A stretch of 9,115 bases of DNA from an uncultured Sutterella sp. (lineage in GTDB: Bacteria > Pseudomonadota > Gammaproteobacteria > Burkholderiales > Burkholderiaceae_F). Shown here in pieces: positions 7,501 to 9,115 of the stretch. A program made the position numbers and the translations under genes. Every line of letters starts with the position of its first letter. Within the stretch, counting starts at the first letter, position 1. Below the pieces are notes generated by a model. The model was not told the DNA's origin. It made no database searches and was given only the letters and a program-made list of their open reading frames with translations. The DNA is taken from positions 1-9,115 of the forward strand of contig CAJJMF010000099.1 in assembly GCA_905192805.1 (NCBI GenBank), read 5' to 3'.

Positions 7501-9115
7501 TCGAGACATCGATGCGCCACAGTCCTCTTATATCTCTGTGCAAAGCAATACTGGTGATTTGTATGTGGATAACGCCCGATATAATGGGGGAATACTCGAC
7601 TTAGATGCGCGTTTAGGAGCTATCACGGCAAAGAATAGTGAGTTTATTGCTGACAGCTCTTTTGAAGTATCAACGGGAACTCCTAGTTATGTTGACAGTG
7701 AGTCACGCCAACCTGGCCAAGGCATTGACTTGACAGGAGCCACGATCACAACGGCGAAACTCAATGAATTGTCGGCAGACGGAGCGGTGATTCTTAAGAA
7801 TGCCAACATTCATATGACTTTGCCGAATTCTGATTATGATCGTAAAACGCACTTTGGTATTACGAGTTTCGGTGATAACGTCGATCTGTCGGGGGCCTCT
7901 ATGGTCTTCGACGGGAAGCCAATCGCTTTAACGGTATCGGCTGGTCAGAATATTAAAGCTGTCAATACCAATTTATCGGTAATAGGTCGCATTGAACTGC
8001 AGGCAACCGAGGGCATCGATATGCACACAACTGAGGCAGAGCATGGTCTATGGACTGCGTCTCGCTTCGATGTCAGTGCCACCGATTCGATTAACGCTCA
8101 GGGAACACAGCTCAGCGTGGATGCTATTGCGAAGGTTCAGGCGGAAAGCAAGGATGGCTGGTTCTCTGGAGAAGAGGATGGCAAGGGCGGTGAAACATTC
8201 GAAGAACTCACGGGCGCCGAAGTGAAGTTTGAAAGTACGACAGGCCGAGTGATTTTGACGAAGTCGACGATCAAAGCTACCAGTGAGCGTACTCAGCTCG
8301 AACAGCCTTTTGATATCGAAGTGAAGTCGCAGAACGATACGCTCCTCGATCAGTCCTCGATCACAGCCGATGATTTGACCGTTACCGCAACGGCTGGCTT
8401 GATTGATGCTGCGAGTGCTGATATTACACTCACGGGTGCGTTGACCCTGAATGGGGCGAACGGTCTCAGTCTCTCTGGTACTCAAGAGGATCAAGGGAAT
8501 TTCGTGTCGTCGGTCATTAACTTAACGACCGATGAGGACCTTACCCTTGCCTATGCTCGGTTCGAATCGAAAGAGGGCGACATTACTTTCAAGAGTAATG
8601 AAGGGGAGTTAGGACTTGATCACGTCACTTTAGAGTCGAAAACGGCAGTAACTTTGTCCTCTGCTGAGAAGATGACTCTGACGGATTCTGAGGCAACAGG
8701 TACGAAGCTAACGGTGACAGCGGGTAGCCTTGATGCAAACGGCGTCAGCTTAACGTCGACCAATGAAGACGTGATGGTGAAAACGACTGGAGCAGAAGGC
8801 ACGTTATCTCTCAAGGATAGTACCGTCGAGGCGAAGACCAAGGCCGAAGTGACTTCGCTGATTGATGTTCAGATCGGGAAGACGACTCTCAAAGGGGCAG
8901 AGGTTAGTGTGAAGGGGACGGCTGTTGACGCCCAGAATGCTCATCTCATTGCTACGGGTGGGCCACTGTCAGTAACGAGTACTTCGGGTGCGATGAATAT
9001 CGCGAACGCGAACGTTTCCTCGACGGGCCAGGCGACGGTGAAATCGGCTGACGCCTTAACCGCCACGGAAGCGACAATCAAGTCGACTGGTGGTGGCGTG
9101 TCGGTGACGAACACT
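2..9115 (+). CDS. Giant filamentous adhesin, leukotoxin LktA family-like, internal fragment (both ends missing)
   Basis: The frame starting at base 2 is open through base 9115, giving 3038 codons (over 300 kDa) with no stop, no start and no frameshift. The other frames are broken by many stops. The protein begins AQTSGSNANEIIEEIDKVAG and is already inside the passenger. It is Thr/Ser/Gly/Asn/Asp rich and has no cysteine in my translation. It consists largely of short beta-strand repeats with turns such as STGG, NGN and SGG, typical of a beta-helical cell-surface or secreted filament. Helical insertions at residues 511-590 and 1421-1497 and a Trp-rich stretch at 1017-1157 interrupt the helix, as in proteins annotated as leukotoxin LktA family filamentous adhesins. 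The likely role is attachment to host or other cells after export across the outer membrane. The N-terminal signal or TPS domain and any C-terminal barrel are outside the window, so type Va versus Vb secretion is open. An alternative name is filamentous haemagglutinin-like protein. Family membership is recalled, not searched. Confidence 0.95.
1532..1981 (+). other. Protein region 511-660: helical insertion followed by conserved SGG beta block
   Basis: Residues 511-583 depart from the beta-helix pattern. They are rich in Glu, Arg, Leu, Ala and Tyr (PELEARVRTAIGG, SYIYAERYKYLVGALGTYSM, SYQTELTALKDLMINRGLAY) and should be mainly alpha-helical. They lead into a Leu-Pro turn at residues 598-599 and a beta block, NLTVSGGSIRFNTDTVVGSG, then KGITITNNSNASLRLGNV and GGTIYW (Trp657). 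The order 'helices, Leu-Pro, N-L-T-x-S-G-G-x-I, G-x-G-x-I-x-A, I-x-I-x-N-N-S-N-x-x-L' is one I associate with LktA-family adhesins. It is one of the main reasons for the family call. Its function is unknown; it may be a side domain projecting from the filament. Confidence 0.55.
2690..3001 (+). other. Protein region 897-1000: conserved D-D-I-A / STGGGKIAV beta block
   Basis: After an aromatic lead (FYYFVPKAWIDPRTYTIVV, residues 900-918) comes DDIAPQAAGVYLTGALASTG, then GGKIAVSSGKAAININATN. This is a strand-turn-strand block with the form 'G-x-x-L-x-G-x-L-x-S-T-G-G-G-x-I-x-V-x-S-G-x-A-x-I-x-I-x-N-x-(T/S)'. It ends in a GVIQLTD strand near residue 980. The block is placed directly before the Trp-rich segment. 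I recognise the block and its position from LktA-family proteins. It looks structural, part of the beta-helix shaft, with no active-site residues visible. Confidence 0.5.
3050..3472 (+). other. Protein region 1017-1157: tryptophan-rich segment
   Basis: Fourteen tryptophans fall in 141 residues: W1017, 1047, 1050, 1060, 1071, 1074, 1075, 1113, 1127, 1131, 1139, 1146, 1151 and 1157. Trp is rare elsewhere in the protein. There are two clusters, LWYMW through LWGIWW and then NGWDSGW, RRW, GWFKHYW and RHERW. The second is also rich in Arg, Lys and His. The segment breaks the beta-helix pattern, so it is probably a separate fold inserted in or capping the shaft. A surface patch of aromatic plus basic residues would suit binding to glycans or anionic surfaces, but that is inference. 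Aromatic-rich insertions at this place occur in LktA-type adhesins as far as I recall. Confidence 0.6.
4115..4549 (+). other. Protein region 1372-1516: coiled-coil insertion module (GAIYDA ... LLFALSESLVNP)
   Basis: The module opens with GAIYDA (residues 1372-1377) and FEGWVRAGLIDREG (1394-1407). A long charged helix at about 1421-1497 follows, with sequence such as LRKEITKKNENLIKEYSKLE. Ile1448, Leu1455 and Leu1462 are seven residues apart, with Leu1444 and Tyr1459/1466 alongside, as in a coiled coil or helical hairpin. The module ends with W-TGDDLLFALSESLVNP (up to Pro1516), after which beta strands resume (TNIKVGGKLTMQAKG). The order 'G-x-I-x-D-A, W-x-x-x-G-L-I, Glu/Lys helix, L-L-x-A-(I/L)-x-(D/E)-S-(I/L)-(I/V)-N' is the strongest family-type signature I see for LktA-like adhesins. 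It may form a stalk or protein-contact arm; its role is unknown. Confidence 0.6.
4562..6541 (+). other. Protein region 1521-2180: beta-helix shaft with recurring G-x-IG-T motifs
   Basis: This segment is mainly short strands, with blocks such as NIKVGGKLTMQAKG, GSVRLTSPDG, AALSAGGEIDVTAPNDLIL and HITSEDKLVVGSTQKVDIG. GSTIGTTNQPI (1543-1553), DGIIGDATTPHLV (1638-1650) and SFGTADTPLRV (1748-1758) share a 'G/S-x-(I/F)-G-(T/D)-x-x-x-P-(I/L)' turn. This turn is common in long beta-helical passengers, where it starts a new section of the shaft. A more distant copy, GGSIGTSDMAIQL, sits at 1235-1247. Between 1740 and 1800 the sequence is more acidic and aromatic (FTDLWIEDLYIEG), perhaps a loop. No enzymatic motif is visible. 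Confidence 0.5.
6542..6826 (+). other. Protein region 2181-2275: charged interruption of the beta-helix
   Basis: Residues 2184-2204 (IYQQEKEEAMLVNQKQFGKL) are Glu/Gln/Lys rich and probably helical. A beta stretch follows, containing an acidic run (DVSDLDDD, residues 2213-2220). Then comes an aromatic and His-containing loop (FDGHEDWASEFYPRHIPEYQ, about 2246-2265) before regular strands resume with GTGVFTLKTEGDFAL. I do not recognise the segment as a known domain. It is likely a loop excursion from the shaft. The acidic run could bind a cation, but it is too short to support that claim. Confidence 0.4.
6899..9115 (+). other. Protein region 2300-3038: regular beta-helix rungs of about 20-23 residues
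   Basis: This third of the window is the most regular part. Rungs repeat the pattern 'L-x-(L/V)-x-(N/A)-A-x-(L/I/V)-x-S-T-G-G-x-(L/V)-x-(L/V)-x-(A/S)-x-G', for example GDLTLKNASLTGGAVSVN, GELRIQAEG and ADALTATEATIKSTGGGVSV. Near the end, equivalent Thr-Gly pairs fall at residues 2985-2986, 3008-3009 and 3029-3030, spacings of 23 and 21. This period matches one turn of a right-handed beta-helix of the FHA type. The array continues past the window edge. It forms the adhesin shaft and needs no specific ligand. One acidic Gly-rich loop breaks it at 2718-2738. Confidence 0.55.
7190..7309 (+). repeat. Two-copy 60-bp tandem direct repeat inside the adhesin gene
   Basis: Units are at 7190-7249 and 7250-7309 and differ at 6 of 60 positions (90% identity). 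Each encodes exactly 20 residues, GNLQVIDLASTDGSLSLSAK and the same with D to G and S to R changes (residues 2397-2416 and 2417-2436). Four differences are synonymous. The preceding rung, GNILIQNITQTGG onward (2376-2396), has the same pattern but is diverged in sequence. One unit equals one beta-helix rung, so the duplication lengthens the shaft without breaking the frame. It probably arose by slippage or unequal recombination and is fairly recent compared with the other, diverged rungs. Confidence 0.93.

Noticed and set aside
8048..8494. 148-codon antisense ORF
   Set aside because: It lies wholly antisense to the long frame, has Arg/Ile/Ser-rich random-looking content, no recognisable motif and no neighbouring operon. 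It is a shadow of the strongly codon-biased sense gene.
1..9115. Two or more separate genes, a frameshift or a pseudogene
   Set aside because: The frame stays open and keeps the same composition and strand pattern throughout; no stop or frame change was found.

Overview
The window is a fragment from the middle of one giant gene. Reading from base 2 on the + strand, there is no stop codon for 3038 codons, up to the last base. Neither the start codon nor the stop codon is in the window. I see no second gene, RNA gene, insertion sequence, CRISPR array or intergenic gap. The protein is secreted-adhesin-like: rich in Thr, Ser, Gly, Asn, Asp, Ala and Val, with no cysteine in my reading, and built mostly of short alternating-hydrophobic strands separated by Gly/Asn/Ser-Thr turns. 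This is the sequence style of the right-handed beta-helix of filamentous haemagglutinins and autotransporter passengers.

Several segments resemble the large filamentous adhesins annotated as 'leukotoxin LktA family'. They include a helical insertion followed by a Leu-Pro/Ser-Gly-Gly block, an Asp-Asp-Ile-Ala-type block followed by a Trp-rich segment, and a 'GAIYDA ... GWVRAGLI ... coiled coil ... LLFALSESLVNP' segment. This match is from memory of the family and was not confirmed by a search. The family name does not prove toxin activity.

Layout: residues 1-510 (nt 2-1531) are beta-rich with interspersed loops. Residues 511-660 (nt 1532-1981) are a helical insertion plus conserved block. Residues 661-1000 (nt 1982-3001) return to beta-rich sequence. 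Residues 1017-1157 (nt 3050-3472) hold 14 tryptophans. Residues 1158-1371 are beta-rich. Residues 1372-1516 (nt 4115-4549) form the coiled-coil module. Residues 1521-2180 are beta-rich with recurring 'G-x-IG-T' motifs. Residues 2181-2275 are a short interruption. Residues 2300-3038 are increasingly regular 20-23-residue rungs, including one recent exact 60-bp in-frame tandem duplication at nt 7190-7309.

Organism: a diderm (Gram-negative) bacterium is implied by the protein class. Sampled base composition is near 50% GC and Arg codons are mostly CGN. That argues against Fusobacterium, which is AT-rich, and fits better a host-associated Negativicutes or beta-/gammaproteobacterium such as Sutterellaceae; this is inference only. 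Export partners (a TpsB-type pore or a C-terminal autotransporter barrel) would lie outside the window, so the secretion route cannot be decided. I found no evidence of an undescribed multi-gene system here; the points of interest lie within this one protein.
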